A stretch of 64,000 bases of DNA from Delphinapterus leucas (Eukaryota > Chordata > Mammalia > Artiodactyla > Monodontidae), in the NCBI RefSeq assembly GCF_002288925.2, contig NW_022098000.1, positions 889,938-953,937 of the forward strand, in the 5' to 3' direction. This document shows positions 1 to 12,900 of the stretch, piece by piece (the first letter of the stretch is position 1; each line of letters begins with the position of its first letter). The notes beneath the pieces are model-generated. The model did no database searches and was not told where the DNA came from. It saw nothing but the letters and a program-made list of their open reading frames with translations. A program made the translations under genes and the position numbers.

Positions 1-516
1 GGGTCTCCTTTTTGCAGGCTTCAGGTTCGTAGTTACTGCTGTTTTTGGTGTCTGTTTCCAGTGGCTAAGGTTGGTTCAGTGGGTTGTGTAGGCTTCCTGG
101 TGAAGGGGACTAGTGCCTGTGTTGTGGTGGATGAGGCTGGATCTTGTCTCTCTAGTGGGCAGCTTCACGTCTAGTGGTGTGTTTTGGGGTGTCTGTGGCC
201 TTATTATGATTTTAGGCAGCCTCTCTGCTAATGGGTGGGGTTGTGTTCTTGTTTTGCTAGTTGTTTGGCATAGGTTGCCCATCACTGTAGCTTGCTGGTC
301 GTTGAGTGAAGCTGGGTGCTGGTGTTAAGATGGAGGTCTCTGGGAGATTTTCACCGTTTGATATTATGTGGAGCTGGGAGGTCTCTTGTTGACCAGTGTC
401 CTGAAGTTGGCTCTCCCACCTCAGAGGCAGAGCCCTGACTCCTGGCTGGAGCACCAAGAGCCTTTCATCCACATGACTCAGAATAAAAGGGAGAAAAAGT
501 AGAGAGAATTAGTAGA

Positions 517-700
517 AGTATGAAGAAAGAAAGAAAGGAGGGAATGAAGGAAGGAAGGAAGGAAAGAAGGATGGAAAGAAGGAAGGAAGGAAGAAAGAAA
601 GAAAAAGAAAGAAAGAAGCAAAGAAGGAAAGAAAGGAGGGAGGGAGGGAGGAAGGAAGGAGGGAAGGAAGGAAAAAGGACAGAAAGAAAGAAGATACAGT
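517..700. repeat. GA-rich (GGAA/GAAA)n microsatellite in the L1 5'UTR
   Basis: This is an imperfect purine run of AAGG, GAAA and GGAG units on the plus strand (pyrimidine in the L1 sense direction). It lies inside the 5'UTR of L1-A. An open frame through it (520-702) encodes only Lys, Glu, Arg and Gly and is a by-product of the repeat. Confidence 0.9.
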
Positions 701-1203
701 AAAATAAAATAAAGTATAATAAAGATATTGAAGTAAAAAATAATTATTTAGGAAAAAAAAGGGACGGATAGAACCTTAGGACAAATGGTGGAAGCAAATC
801 TATACAGACAAAATCTTCCACAGAAGCATAAGCATACATCCTCACAAAAAGAGGTAAAGGGGAAAAAATCATAAATCTTGCTCTCAGAGACCACCTCCTC
901 AATTTGGGAGGATTCGTTGTCTAAAGGAGGGAAGGAAGGAAGGAAAGAAAGAAAGAAAGAAAGAAAGAAAAAGAAGGTAAAGTATAATAAAGTTATTAAA
1001 TTTAAAATTAATTATTAAGAAAAAAATTAAAAAAAAAAACATGGACGGATAGAACCCTAGGAAAAATGGTGGAAGCAAAATTATACAGATAAGTTCTCAC
1101 ACAGAAGCATACACATACACATTCACAAAAAGAGGAAAAGGGGAAAAAATCATAGACCTTGCTCTAGAAGCCCACCTCCTCAATTTGGGATGATTCGTTG
1201 TCT
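640..1203. repeat. Tandem duplication of a ~280-bp unit within the L1 5'UTR
   Basis: Two diverged direct copies lie back to back, about 640-922 and 923-1203. Each opens with a GGAA/GAAA run, continues through a TAAAGTATAATAAAG-type AT-rich block and a poly-purine stretch, then GGACGGATAGAACC, GTGGAAGCAAA, CACAAAAAGAGG and the closing CACCTCCTCAATTTGGGA and GATTCGTTGTCT. Variable numbers of internal 5'UTR units are a known feature of mammalian L1 promoters such as mouse L1 monomers. Whether these copies act as promoter units is inference. Confidence 0.75.
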
Positions 1204-2415
1204 ATTCATGTATTCCACAGATGCAGCGTACGTCAAGTTGATTGTGGAGCTTTAATCCGCTGCTTCTGAGGCTGCTGGGAGAGATTTCCCTTTATCTTCT
1301 TTGTTCTCACAGCTCACAGGGGCTCAGCTTTGGATTTGGCCTCGCCTCTGCGTGTAGGTCGCTGGAGGGCGTCTGTTTTTTGCTCAGACAGGACGGGGTT
1401 AAAGGAGCCACTGATTCGGGGGCTCTGGTGCACTCAGGACGGGGGGAGGGAGGGGCACTGCATGCGGGGCGGGCTTGCGGCGGCAGAGGCCGGCGTGACG
1501 TTGCACCAGCCTGAGGCCCTCCATGCATTCACCCCGGGAAGTTGTCCCTGGATCCCGAGAACCTGGCAGTGGCGGGCTGCACAGGCTCCGCGGAAGAGGG
1601 GTGTGGATAGTGACCTGTGCTCGCACACAGGCCCCTTGGTGGCGGCAGCAGCAGCCTTAGCGTCTCCCGCCCGTCTCTGCGGTCCGCGCTTTTAGCCGCG
1701 GCTCGCGCCCGTCTCTGGGGTTCGCGCTTTCCGCGGCTAGCGCCCGTCTCTGGATTTCCTTTAAGCAGCGCTCTTAAACCCCTCTCCTCGCGCACCAGGA
1801 AACAAAGAGGGAAGAAAAAGTCTCTTGCCTCTTCGGCAGGTGCAGAATTTTCCCCGGACTCCCTTCCGGCTAGCCGTGGTGCACTAACCCCTTCAGGCTA
1901 TGTTCAAGCCGCCAACCCCAGTCCTCTCCCTGAGCTCCGACCGAAACCCGAGCCTCAGCTCGCAGCCCCGCCTGCCCCGTCGGGTGAGCAGACAAGCTTC
2001 TCAGGCTGGTGAGTGCAGGTCGGCACCGATCCTCTGTGCGGGAATCTCGCCGTTTTGCCCTCTGCAACCCCTGTTGCTGTGTACTCCTCCGCGGCACCGA
2101 AGCTCCCCGCTCCGCCTCCCGCAGTCTCCGCCCACGAAGGGGCTTCCTAGTGTGTGGAAACTTTTCCTCCTTCACAGCTCCCTCCCACTGGTGCAGGTGC
2201 CGTCCTTATTCTTTTGTCTCTGTTTTTTCTTTTTTTCTTTTGCCCTACCCAGGTACGTGGGGAGTTTCTTGCCTTTTGGGAGGTCTGAGGTTTTCCGCCA
2301 GCCTTCAGTAGGTGTTCTGTAGGAGCTGTTCCACGTGTAGATGTATTTCTTGTGTATCTGTGGGGAGGAAGGTGATCCCCGCGTCTTACTCTTCCGCCAT
2401 CTTCAAAGTCCCCCC

Positions 2416-3755
2416 TCAAGCCAAATTTTAAGTACAGCTCCCTAGATAGTACTTTATTTGAGACACTTTGCTCTGCTATAACATAGAAAATCTCTTTGAA
2501 GATGAGCATTTGTATGAATTGCAGCTAGGTCCACACTAGTTTCCAACCGGATAAAAGAAATTTCATAAAATTTTTTGAAAACCTGATCATATTAGTTTAA
2601 GAAAATCACTATTTAAAAAAGTACTATTAAAAAAACTTAACTGGTACTAAAAAAGTAATTATAAATGCAGATCTAAACTTGACAATATGAAGATATTTTT
2701 ACTTTCTTTGTGTCCATTGACTCCTCTCAAATAAAATAAAAAGAACAAAATATAGACACAGAAAACTTTCTTTAATGAAATCGAAAAGAGATCATAACCT
2801 CAAAGCATAAATTATATTAAAAAAACACTGTCAAGTATGCTGAAATTAGCAGCAAAATATAGAGGGACATTACGAACTTACCTGTACTTCCTTAGATATG
2901 AGGAGGCAAGCGGGGGTTAAGAAGTCCCTAGTCATATACTTCAGGTTTCTAAGAGGTGAGTCCAGTGACTGTAACACAGAGACGGGTGGTCATAGAGGAC
3001 ATATGGGTTTTGACTCAGTTTGGCACATTATAAATGCAGTGGAAATTAGAACTGAAGGAGAGACTATAACAGCCCTCAGATTTTAAAATTTGAGACAGTT
3101 ATTTACTGAAGGAGATTGTCAAAATGAATTGCAACAATGGAGGGAAAAAAACAGTTATCATAACATGGAGACTCCATGAATGAAGGGGCTTTATTATGTG
3201 TCATATCAGCCAGCTGAATATAAACAACCCAGAGTGGCCATGTCTTGGAGGATAATGGACAGAAGAGACTTAGTGCTCCAGACAACAATCCTGAACTAAA
3301 ATTGTGGCTGTCACCAGATGTCTGCCCTCCACATTACTGTTCAGCAAGTGGCTGGCTTGAGTCACAGATGGGTAATAATAAGGAAGGAACCACCATGGCA
3401 TATGTATATATACATATGTATATATGTATATATCTATATCTATCTATATGGATATGACTTAAAGTCAAGTGGTGGAGAATGGGAAATCAATACAATTAAG
3501 GTGAAGAATATGGTAAATCGAAAGAGAAAGAATTTAGTTAATATAGTTCTCCTTAGTTTTTATGTAATAACACACTGCACATCTTCCATAAAGAATGGAT
3601 CCTACAACTGCAACAACAGCAACAACTAAATGTAACAACAACAAAAAAGTAGAAGAGAGCAGCTTGAGATAAAAGGCAAGGAATTGCAATTAAGGAAAGG
3701 CAGAGCTGAAGGTGGCTTAGACTAATATATTAATGGTGCATAGAGTGAGAAGATG
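2416..3755. other. Unassigned sequence with a small TA-rich microsatellite
   Basis: I recognise no gene or repeat family here. The stretch is AT-rich, with a short TA/CATA microsatellite at about 3399-3452. Open frames up to about 100 codons (3318-3629) run through the microsatellite and show no protein signature. Confidence 0.5.
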
Positions 3756-3757
3756 TA

Positions 3758-3951
3758 CACTTGACCCCTGAACATGGGTTTGAACTGCACGGTTCCACTC
3801 ATCTGTGGATTTTTTCAATAGTAAATACAACGGTGCTACACAATGGATGTGGAAACCATGTATACGGAAGGTTGGCTGTAAGTTATACATGGATTTTTGG
3901 CTGTGCAGAGTGTTGGCCACCCCTAACCCTGCACTGTTCAAGGGTCAACTG
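3758..3951. mobile_element. Tigger-type MITE (MER44/Tigger7-like), 194 bp
   Basis: Terminal inverted repeats are visible: the left end starts CACTTGACCCCTGAACA and the right end finishes TGTTCAAGGGTCAACTG. A TA dinucleotide flanks each end (3756-3757 and 3952-3953), the target duplication expected of pogo/Tigger (Tc1-mariner superfamily) transposons. Internal blocks GGATTTTTTCAATA and GGATTTTTGGCTGTGC match the subterminal parts of this family. The 194-bp length leaves no room for a transposase, so it is a non-autonomous, internally deleted copy. The superfamily is well supported; the subfamily name is from memory. Confidence 0.8.
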
Positions 3952-3953
3952 TA

Positions 3954-4614
3954 TTTAGACTAGAGATAGATATTGGATGAGAAATGGGCAGAATTTTAAT
4001 GGATCCAAAATATTTTGCAAAAGAGTAAGGTGAATCTTGTCGAATGTTCATAGCATCCATTTCTCTGGTCCTCCTGATGTCACAATGCTGCTTTGATTCC
4101 TATATTTCTCTGTTCCCCAACTAGCCCATCTGATATCCACGAAGCTGGCTCCATTCTCACTTTAAGACTGATACCAATTAGTCATAATCAATTATGTTAG
4201 TACTTTACTCCTTGCCAGATACAGGATTCCAGTTTTAAGCAAACAAGTACTTGACATTGGTTCTTTAATGTAATCACATGACAAAATTTGGTCCAATCAT
4301 ACTAAAGTAAAATACATTTTCAGATAAGAAAATAAATTCATCTTCCACAGGGTGTGAATATATTATATATGTTGATTAGGCAGTTAAATAAATGACTCTG
4401 TTTTAATATTAAGGTTAAATATATTAGACCAAAAATCAATTTCTTATATGTATCTGGTATGTTGAATAAGATGAACATATAGGATTGATTTGTAAAATGA
4501 ACTTTGTTTTACTTCCAGTATCCTTTTACTCATATACTATGACCTTCCTAACTAATGTTAGGCAATAGAAAAACCAGTAGTTATTTAAGACCCAGCACAG
4601 TCTTTAATTTAAAT
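3954..4614. other. Unassigned AT-rich sequence
   Basis: I see no repeat signature or coding potential in these bases up to the SINE target-site duplication. Confidence 0.5.
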
Positions 4615-4622
4615 TTAACTTT

Positions 4623-4839
4623 GGGCTTCCTTGGTGGCGCAGTGGTTGAGAGTCTGCCTGCTGATGCAGGGGACATGGGTTCGTGCCCCGGTCCGGGAAG
4701 ATCCCACATGCCACGGAGCGGCTGGGCCCGTGAGCCATGGCCACTGAGCCTGCGCGTCTGGAGCCTGTGCTCCGCAACGGGAGAGGCCACAACAGTGAGA
4801 GGCCTGTGTACTGCAAAAAAAAAAAAACAAAAAAAAAAA
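4623..4839 (+). mobile_element. CHR-2-type SINE (tRNA-Glu derived)
   Basis: The element begins GGGCTTCCTTGGTGGCGCAG and ends in an A-rich tail. The pol III A box (GTGGCGCAGTGG) and B box (GGTTCGTGCCC) of its tRNA-Glu-derived head are visible, followed by the tRNA-unrelated body (GGGAAGATCCCACATG, GAGCCATGGCC) and the AACAGTGAGAGGCC end. Flanking duplications TTAACTTT occur at 4615-4622 and 4840-4847. This family is amplified in cetaceans, which makes it a main taxonomic clue. Open frames of 60-100 codons on both strands are by-products. It was mobilised in trans by L1. Confidence 0.95.
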
Positions 4840-4847
4840 TTAACTTT

Positions 4848-7712
4848 ATCAGTTAGATAAATTCACTCCTTTCCTCCCTCACTCCTCTGCTGGCCCTTTG
4901 ATGTGAGTTGGAGGGTGCCTCCACTTTTCCTTCTCCCTCTAAGCCCACTAACTGTGGTTTCAAACCAGGTCCCATCAGGAAGAGGGAGCTGAATTAAGTG
5001 GGAAGGAATGTTCTTACACAGGTTGATAAATTTCTAAGATGGATTTGTGTTCTCTGAGTCTGATGTATATTTAAAGATGACTTTTTTTCCTCATGGATAC
5101 TTTAAAAGTTTCTTTAGGGCCCTGCTTGTGATGTCTGATTGCACATAATGGAATGCAGGCCATGCATTTCCTGCATCCTTCTCCATAATTTCACTCCACT
5201 CCTTCCTAAGTTGCTGTTCCTTCTCTTGAAACCTTCTTAGAGGGTGGAAATTGGCCTCGGGTTATCTTTCTTTCCTCAGTCGCCTCTGATCCATGGAAAA
5301 CTCTCAGGTATTTTGTCTGAACAATTTCCAGGAGCCAGGCAATTCCAGTGCAGCAGTACCTCCCCTCTCCTCCCTCACTCTGTAGTCAACCAAGTCTTCT
5401 TACGTTCGCAATCAGGCCCTAGATGTAATCAGGCACCAGTACACTTGGCCCCACTAACTTCACCAAACACATATTAAACTCTTAAACAGAATTAATGAAA
5501 GTACCATTTCTCAGATTCAGGAAACCCAACAAATATCAATCAGGAAAAATAAAAAGAAAGACATAGCTAGATAGCTCATGGCGAAACTGTTGATTATCTC
5601 TTTCTTATGTCTGTACTTTTGTCTCAATATCCTATGTGCTGTATAATTTCTTCAGGTATAACTTCCAAATAACTAGTTCTCTTTCAATGGTGTTTAATTA
5701 AAGTAGTAGCATAAGAGTGAAGGGTACATCTCTGAGGCCAACATGGCTGGATTAAATTCTAAATCTTCTGTTTAGCAATTGGGGGCAAACACTTGACTTT
5801 CTTGGTTTTACCTTTTCTTATTGTTTCTGGCCTTAGAAATGTTTTCCTTCATTTTCTTCCAATTCAGCTTTTCATAAATATAGATAGATAGATGACAGAG
5901 TTGGAGATTGATATTTAAAATTTAGTAGTGGGAAGACCTAAAGATATATAAGAAAATATATAATATGATTAGAATCACACAGAAGAAACATTTACTTGTA
6001 AGCAGTGTGCTGCCTGCACTGGTGTCTGGACATCTTCTAAATGGTGACTTCAATTAGTATATAGTCTATGCAAAGGAATATTTAAAAATTCAGAAAAGAG
6101 GTATTAGGAGCTTATTATGTTAGTAAGGATAGGACTGGAAATGGGATGAGTCATTTAAAGAACATTTTTGCATAAAAATGTATATAAGGAGGGAGGGGCC
6201 AAATATTAAGATTTGGTACAAAAGAACCTAAGAAAGAAAATGTGCTTAGTTTGGGCACATTATGTTTGAAGTCCCAAGATGATAGTCAGGATAGTGTGTC
6301 CAGTATGGCATTATATGTGTAGATTTTTAGCTCAGAATGAGATAAAAGAAATACAGAAATAATAGCTAGCCCTGTGAAGGAGGAGAGTGTCAAGAGGGAA
6401 AAGTCATGGACAAAGATGATAGGCATATGCCAAGAAGTTAGTGATGCTTAAGCTTTTGAGCTCATCACTTGCATGGACCCCTTCCAAGGCCATGGACAGG
6501 TCCCTAGGAATATCTTCACATGGTCATATTTTTTGGAAAATTTGTAAAACTAAACTTTTTTGTTATTTTCTTTAAAGAGGGCTCCCCTCCCCAATTCTCA
6601 ATGTGCCATACCTTACAAAACATATATCTGCTTATCTTAGTTTGCTTTCTCTTGAGAGCAGAAGACAAAGACTAATGCACATCATTTATTTGGAAGATGA
6701 GCCCAGGAAGCAGGAAAGAGGGAACAGGAAAAGTTGGGCAGGGAAGAAGGAAAATCATTATCAAGATCATTGTTGTAAATAATAGGATTCAGTTCCACCA
6801 GGACTTGCAAGAAACAAAAATTATCTCCTAGAATTCTCCACCTAAAAGCCAGAGGCTAGAGTATTTAGCTACTAGTTCCTATAACCCTCTAAACCATTGG
6901 TAGAGGATAGCTCCCAGAGGGTAACTCTTGCTGAATTTCTGGGTTGCTTCCTGAGTTAACTACCCAATTCTGGGAATGCCTGAGGCAGAATGCTGAAAGT
7001 CAGGCACATGAAGGGGACAACAACAGCCAGAATGGGTCTGAAGATGCTCTGAACTGTCTCTGAAAGGTGGGCTGATTGCAGGGAACACATTCATGAGGGA
7101 AGTCCACATCAATCCCCTAGATCAGAGTATAAATGCTAGAATGCCCTTCTGTTGGGTGCGAGACAAGGAGAATAACAAGAAAATGGGAAGAGCTAAACCA
7201 AAGCAATGTTAGAGAAGCAAAGCAAAGAAAGAATGTCAGAAGGAAGTCTGATCAAATATGACATTTTTGAGGGTACTCAGGAATTATATGTTTAAAAACT
7301 ATTGAATGGGGTTAATGAGATAAGATAATTGACTTTACAGGGAAATTTCATTGAAAAGTGGGACAGAAAGGCACATTAAAAGACATAATTACTTTCTTTT
7401 CCAGCATTTCTAAGAGTTGATCCTTTTCCTGAAAATCCTCCCACTAAAGCGCCTCTGTTTCTGTGAGCTTTGAGTGAGTTAATACATGTGTAAAGGGATT
7501 ACAACTATGTCTAATCCATCGTGGGCAATATGGAACTGTTTTCTGTTATTATTTTTATTATTTAGAAGACTTTAAATACATTGTGAACAATGTAATAAAT
7601 CAAGTAGAGATCAATTTAAAGATGGTTAAGAAAATAGCAGGTTCTTCTTGAGTCAAAGAAGATTATCTTATGGTGATATTAAGAGTGCTTGGGAGCTTAG
7701 GATGACAAACGC
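4848..7712. other. Unassigned 2.9 kb; possible undated old repeat at ~6640-7150
   Basis: No gene or named repeat could be supported. A (TAGA)n scrap lies at about 5880-5893. The part at about 6640-7150 has the texture of an old interspersed repeat, but I cannot assign a family or ends. No open frame shows a recognisable domain. Confidence 0.4.
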
Positions 7713-7725
7713 CACACACACCCCA

Positions 7726-7754
<29 letters not shown>
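7713..7754. repeat. (CA)n microsatellite
   Basis: This is a CA dinucleotide run with one CCCCAA interruption near its left end. Confidence 0.95.
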
Positions 7755-7757
<3 letters not shown>

Positions 7758-8956
7758 GATGATCAGGGAAATCCAGGTTCTAGGAACAGAAGCCAAGGTC
7801 TGGAAGAGGCTCAGAGATTACAATAGTAGGGATGGGGAAGGGTAAAGGCTGCCTATAGCTGATCAAAGATCAGGTAGGCAGTTAGTTAAGAGGTGGAGCT
7901 ATGAATATTGTCTTCAGAGCAGAATTGTAAAAGTAGAATATTAGAAGTAGAACAATTCTAACATCCATAGGCATAGGTGTAGCTGGACCTGATATCCAAG
8001 TGGAATGAACATTTCAGAATTAACATAATGATAACATAATATTATACTTTACAGAGATTGCTTCAGGATGGTGGAGTAGAAGGACGTGCACTCACTCTCT
8101 TTTGCGAGAGCACCAGAATCACAACTAACTGCTGAACAATCAATGACAGGAAGACACTGGAACTCACCAAAAAAATATACCCCACATCCAAACACAAAGG
8201 AGAAGCCACAATGAGATGGTAAGAGGGGCACAATCACAATAAAGTCAAATCCCATAAAAGCTAGGTGGGTGACTCACAAACTGGAGAACAATTATACCAC
8301 AGAAGTCCACCCACTGGAGAGAAGGTTCTGAGCCCCACATAAGGTTTCCCAACCTGGGGGTCTGGCAATGGGAGGAGGAATTCTCAGAGAATCAGACTTC
8401 GAAGGCAGCAGGATTTGATTGCAGGACTTCAACAGAACTGGGGGAAAACAGAGACTCCACTCTTGGAGGGCACACACAAAGTAGTGTGTACACCAGGACC
8501 CGGGGGAAGGAGAAATGACCCCATAGGAGATGGAACCAGACATACCTGCTAGTGTTGGAGGGTCTCCTGCAGAGGTGGGGGTGGCTGTAACTCACCATGG
8601 GGACAAGGACACAGGCTGCAGAAGTTATGCAAAGTACTCCTTGGAGTGAGCCCTCTCGGAGTCCACCATTAACCTCACTAAAAAGCCTGTGGGCTCCAGT
8701 GCTGGATCTCTTCAGGCCAAAAACCAACACGGAGGGAACCTAGCACCACCCATCAGCAGACAAGCAGATTAAAGTTTTACTGAACTCTGCCTGCCAGAGC
8801 AACACCCAGCCCTACACACCACCAGTCCCTCCCATCAGGAAGCTTGCACAAACCTCTTAGATAGCCTCATCCACCAGAGGGCAGATGGCAAAGTAAGAAG
8901 AACTACAATCATGCAGCCTGTGGAACAAAAATCACATTCACAGAAATACAGACAAA

Positions 8957-9883
8957 ATGAAAAGGCACAGGACTATGCCCCAGATGAAGGAACAAGATAA
9001 AACCACAGAAGAACAAATAAATGAAGTGGAGGTAGGCAACCTTCAAGAAAAAAATTCAGAATAATGATAGTGAAGATGATCCAGGACCTCAGAAAAAGAA
9101 TGGAGGCAAAGATGAAAAAGATGCAAGAAATGTTTAACAAAGATCTAGAATAATTAAAGGATAAACACCTAGAAGAATTAAAGAACAACAAACAGAGATG
9201 AACAATACAATAATTGAAATAAAAACTACACTAGAAGGAATCAATAGCAGCATAATGAGGCAGAAGAACAGATAAGTGACCTGAAAGACAGAATGACGGA
9301 ATTTACTGCCATAGAACAAGATAAAGAAAAAAGAATTAAAAGAGGAGGAGACAGCCTAAGAGATTTCTGGGACAACATTAAATGCAACAATATTCAGATT
9401 ATAGGGGTACCAGAAGGAGAAGAGAGAGGGAAAGGACCCGAGAAAATAATTGAAGAGATTATAGAAAAAAATTTCCCTAACATGGGAAAGGAAATAGCCA
9501 TGCAGGTCCAGAAAGTGCAGTGAGTCCCATACAGAACAAACCCAAGGAGAAACATGCTGAGACACATAGTAATCAAATTGGCAAAAATTAAAGACAAAGA
9601 AAAATTACTGAAAGCAGCAAGGGAAAAATGACAAATAACATACAAGGGAACTCCCATAAGGTTAACAGCTGATTTCTCAGCAGAAACTCTACAAGCCAGA
9701 AGGGAATGGCATGATATACTTAAAGGGATGAAAGGGAAGAACCTACAACCAAGATTACTCTACCCAGCAAGGACCTAATTCAGATTCGATGGAGAAATCA
9801 AAAGCTTTACAGACAAGCAAAAGCTAAGAGAATTCAGCATCACCAAACCAGCTCTACGACAAAGGCTAAAGGAACTTCTTTAA
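8957..9883 (+). pseudogene. L1-B ORF1 pseudogene (RNA-binding chaperone, L1 ORF1p)
   Basis: ORF1p is the RNA-binding, trimeric nucleic-acid chaperone of the L1 ribonucleoprotein. The ancestral start ATG is at 8957 (MKRHRTMPQMKEQDKT) and the terminal LKELL plus stop ends at 9883, giving about 308 codons, close to the family length. The longest intact piece (9293-9523) contains the conserved RDFWDNIKCNNIQIIGVP and GEEIAMQ-like RRM region. The N-terminal coiled-coil part is broken by a stop shortly after the start and by frameshifts. It lies 57 bases upstream of ORF2. It is not translated as a functional protein. Confidence 0.85.
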
Positions 9884-9940
9884 GTTAGAAACACAAGAGA
9901 AGAAAACGACCTACAAAAACAAACCCAAAACAATTAAGAA

Positions 9941-12900
9941 ATGGTAATAGGAACATACATATTGATAATTACCTTAAACTGGAATGGATTAAATGCTCCA
10001 ACCAAAAGACACAGGCTTGCTGAATAGATACAAAAGCAAGACCCATGTATATGCTGTCTACAAGAGACCCGCTTCAGACCTAGGGACACATACAGACTGA
10101 AAGTGAAGGGATGGAAAAAGATATTCCATGCAAATGGAAATCAAAAGAAATCTAGAGTAGCAATACTCATTATCAGATAAAATAGACTTTAAATAATGTT
10201 ACAAGAGACAAGGAATGATCAAGGGGATCATTCCAAGAAGTTATAACAATTGTAAATATATATGCACCCAACATAGGAGCACCTCAATACATAAGGCAAA
10301 TGCTAACAGCTATAAAAGAGGAAACAACAGTAACACAATAATAGTGGGGGACTTTAACACCTGACTTACACCAATGGACAGATCATTCAGACAGAAAATT
10401 AATAAGGAAACAAAAGCTTTAAATGACACAATAGACAAGATAGATTTCATTGCTATTCATAGGACATTCCATCCAAAAACAGCAGATTGCACTTTCCTCT
10501 CAAGTACACATGGAACATTCTCCAGCATAGATCACATCTTGCATCACAAATCAAGCCTTGGTAAATTTAAGAAAATTGAAATCATATCAGGCATCTATTT
10601 TGACCAAAACGATATTAGATTAGAAATAAATTACAGGGAATAAAATGTAAAAAACACAAACACATGTAGGCTAAACAATATAATACTAAATAAGCAAGAG
10701 ATTGCGGAAGAAATCAAAGAGGAAATCATAAAATACCTAGAGACAAATAACAATGAAAACACGACAATCCAAAACCTATGGGATGCATCAAAATCAGTTC
10801 TAAGAGGGAAGTTTTAGCAACGCAATCTTACCTTAAGAAACAAGAAAAATCTCAATTGAACAATCTAAACTTATACCTAAAGGGACTAGAGAAAGAAGAA
10901 CAAACAAAACCCAAAGGTAGTAGAAGGAAAGAAATCATAAAGATCAGAGCAAAAATACATGAAACAGAAACAAAGAAAACAAGAGCAAAGATCAATAAGG
11001 CTAAAAGCTGATTCTTTGAGAAGATAAACAAAATTGATAAACCTTTAGGCAGACTCATCAAGAAAAAGAGGGAGAGGATTCAAATCAATAAAATTAGAAA
11101 TGAAAAAGGAGAAGTTACAGCAGACACTGCTCAAATACAAAGCATCCTAAGAGACTACTACAAGCAACTCTATGTCAATAAAATGGACAACTGGGAAGAA
11201 ATGGACAAATTCTTAGAAAGGTATAACATTCCAAGACTGAACCAGGAAGAAATAGAAAATATGAGCAGACAAATCACAAGTAATGAAATTGAAATTGTGA
11301 TTAAAAATCTTCCAATATAAAAAAGTTCAGGAACAGATGGCTTCACAGGTGAATTCCAGCAAACATTTAGAGAAGAGCTAACACCCATCCTTCTCAAACT
11401 CTTCCAAAACATGCAGAGGAAGGAACATTCCCAAACTTCTTCTACAAGACCACCATCACCCTGATACCAAACCCAGACAAAGATACTACAAAAAAAACTA
11501 CAGACCAATATCACTGATGAATATAGATGCAAAAATCCTCAACAAAATACTAGCAAACAGAATCCAACAACACATTAAAAGGATCATCCACCATGATCAA
11601 GGTGGATTTATCCCAGGGATGCAAGGATTCTTCAATATATGCAAATCAATCAGTGTGATACATCATATTAACAAATTGAAGGATAAAATCTATATGATCA
11701 TCTCAATAGGTGCAGAAAAAGCTTTTGACAAAATTCAATCACAATTTATGATAAAAACTCTCCATAAAGTGGGCAAAGAGGGAACATACCTCAACATAAT
11801 AAAGACCATATATGACAGACCCACAGCAAACCTCATTCTCAATGGTGAAAAACTGAAAACATTTCCTCTAAGATCAGGAACAAAACAAGGATGTCCAGTC
11901 TCACCAATACCATTCAACATAGTTTTGTAAGTCCTAGCCACGGGAATCAGAGAAGAAAAAAAACAAAAGTAATACGAATTGGAAAAGAAGAAGTAAAAGG
12001 GTCACTGTTTGCAGATGAAATGATACTATACATAGATAATTCTAACGTTGCCACCAGAAAACTGCTAGAGCTCATCAATGAATTTGCTAAAGTTGCAGGA
12101 TACAGAATTAATGCACAGGTCTCTGGCATTTCTATACACTAACAATGAAAATCAGAAAGAGAAATTAAGGAAACACTCTCATTTGCCATTGAAACAAAAA
12201 GAATAAAATACCTAGGAATAAATCTACCTAAGGAGGTAAAAACCTGTACTCAGAAAACATCATCTTTCTTTGATGAAATAAATCAAAGATGATACAAACA
12301 GTTGGAGAGATATACCATGTTCTTGAATTGGAAGAATCAATATTGTGAAAATGACTGTACTACCCAAAGCAATCTACAGATTCAGTGCAATCCCCATCAA
12401 ATTACCAATGGCATTTTTTAGAGAACTAGAAGAAAAAATCTTAAAATTTGTATGGAGACACAAAAGACCCTGAATATCCAAACCAATCTTGAGGGAAAAA
12501 ACGGAGCTGGAAGAATCAGACTCCCTGACTTCAGACTATACTACAAAGCTACAATAATCATGACACTATGGTACTGGCACAAAAACAGAAATATAGATCT
12601 GTGGAAGAGTATAGAAAGCTCAGAGATAAACCCACACACCTATGGTCAACTAATCTATGACAAAGGTGGCAAGGGTATACAATGGAGGAAAGAGAATCTC
12701 TTCAAGAAGTGGTGCTGGGAAAACTGGACAGCTACATATAAAAGAATGAAATTAGAACACTCCCTAACACCATACACAAAAATAAACTCAAAATGGATTA
12801 AATATCTAAATATAATACTGGACACTATAAAACTCTTAGAGGTAAACATAGGAAGAACACTCTGACAAAAACCACAGCAAGATAGTTTTTGACTCGCCTT

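Larger units (their letters stand above)
1..2415 (-). mobile_element. LINE-1 5'UTR (L1-A), minus strand, ORF1 off the left edge
   Basis: The reverse complement starts at about 2415 with the L1 5' end (GGGGGACTTTGAAGATGGCG) and runs leftwards as a long 5'UTR for the whole segment. The first kilobase (about 2415-1390) is homologous to 34665-35545 in this window, which is clearly joined to L1 ORF1 and ORF2, so the identity is secure. The part at 1-480 is the distal 5'UTR as I recognise it from cetacean L1s; ORF1 should begin shortly beyond position 1. The stretch at about 1400-2110 is GC- and CpG-rich, as expected of an L1 promoter. The interior carries GA-rich microsatellites and a tandem duplication, listed separately. 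A target-site duplication cannot be tested because the 3' end is outside the window. Short ORFs here on both strands are not genes. Confidence 0.85.

Noticed and set aside
520..702. Lys/Glu-rich open frame of 60 codons
   Set aside because: It is a direct translation of a GGAA/GAAA microsatellite inside an L1 5'UTR.
517..976. CRISPR-like regular array
   Set aside because: The repeats are purine microsatellites and a two-copy duplication in mammalian DNA, with no unique spacers.
1400..2110. CpG-rich segment with many open frames, possibly a gene promoter or CpG island
   Set aside because: The sequence is homologous to the L1 5'UTR at 34665-35545, so it is an L1 promoter region, not a host gene promoter.
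4555..4860. Proline/glycine-rich frames on both strands
   Set aside because: They are translations of a CHR-2 SINE. The same frames recur at the other three SINE copies.
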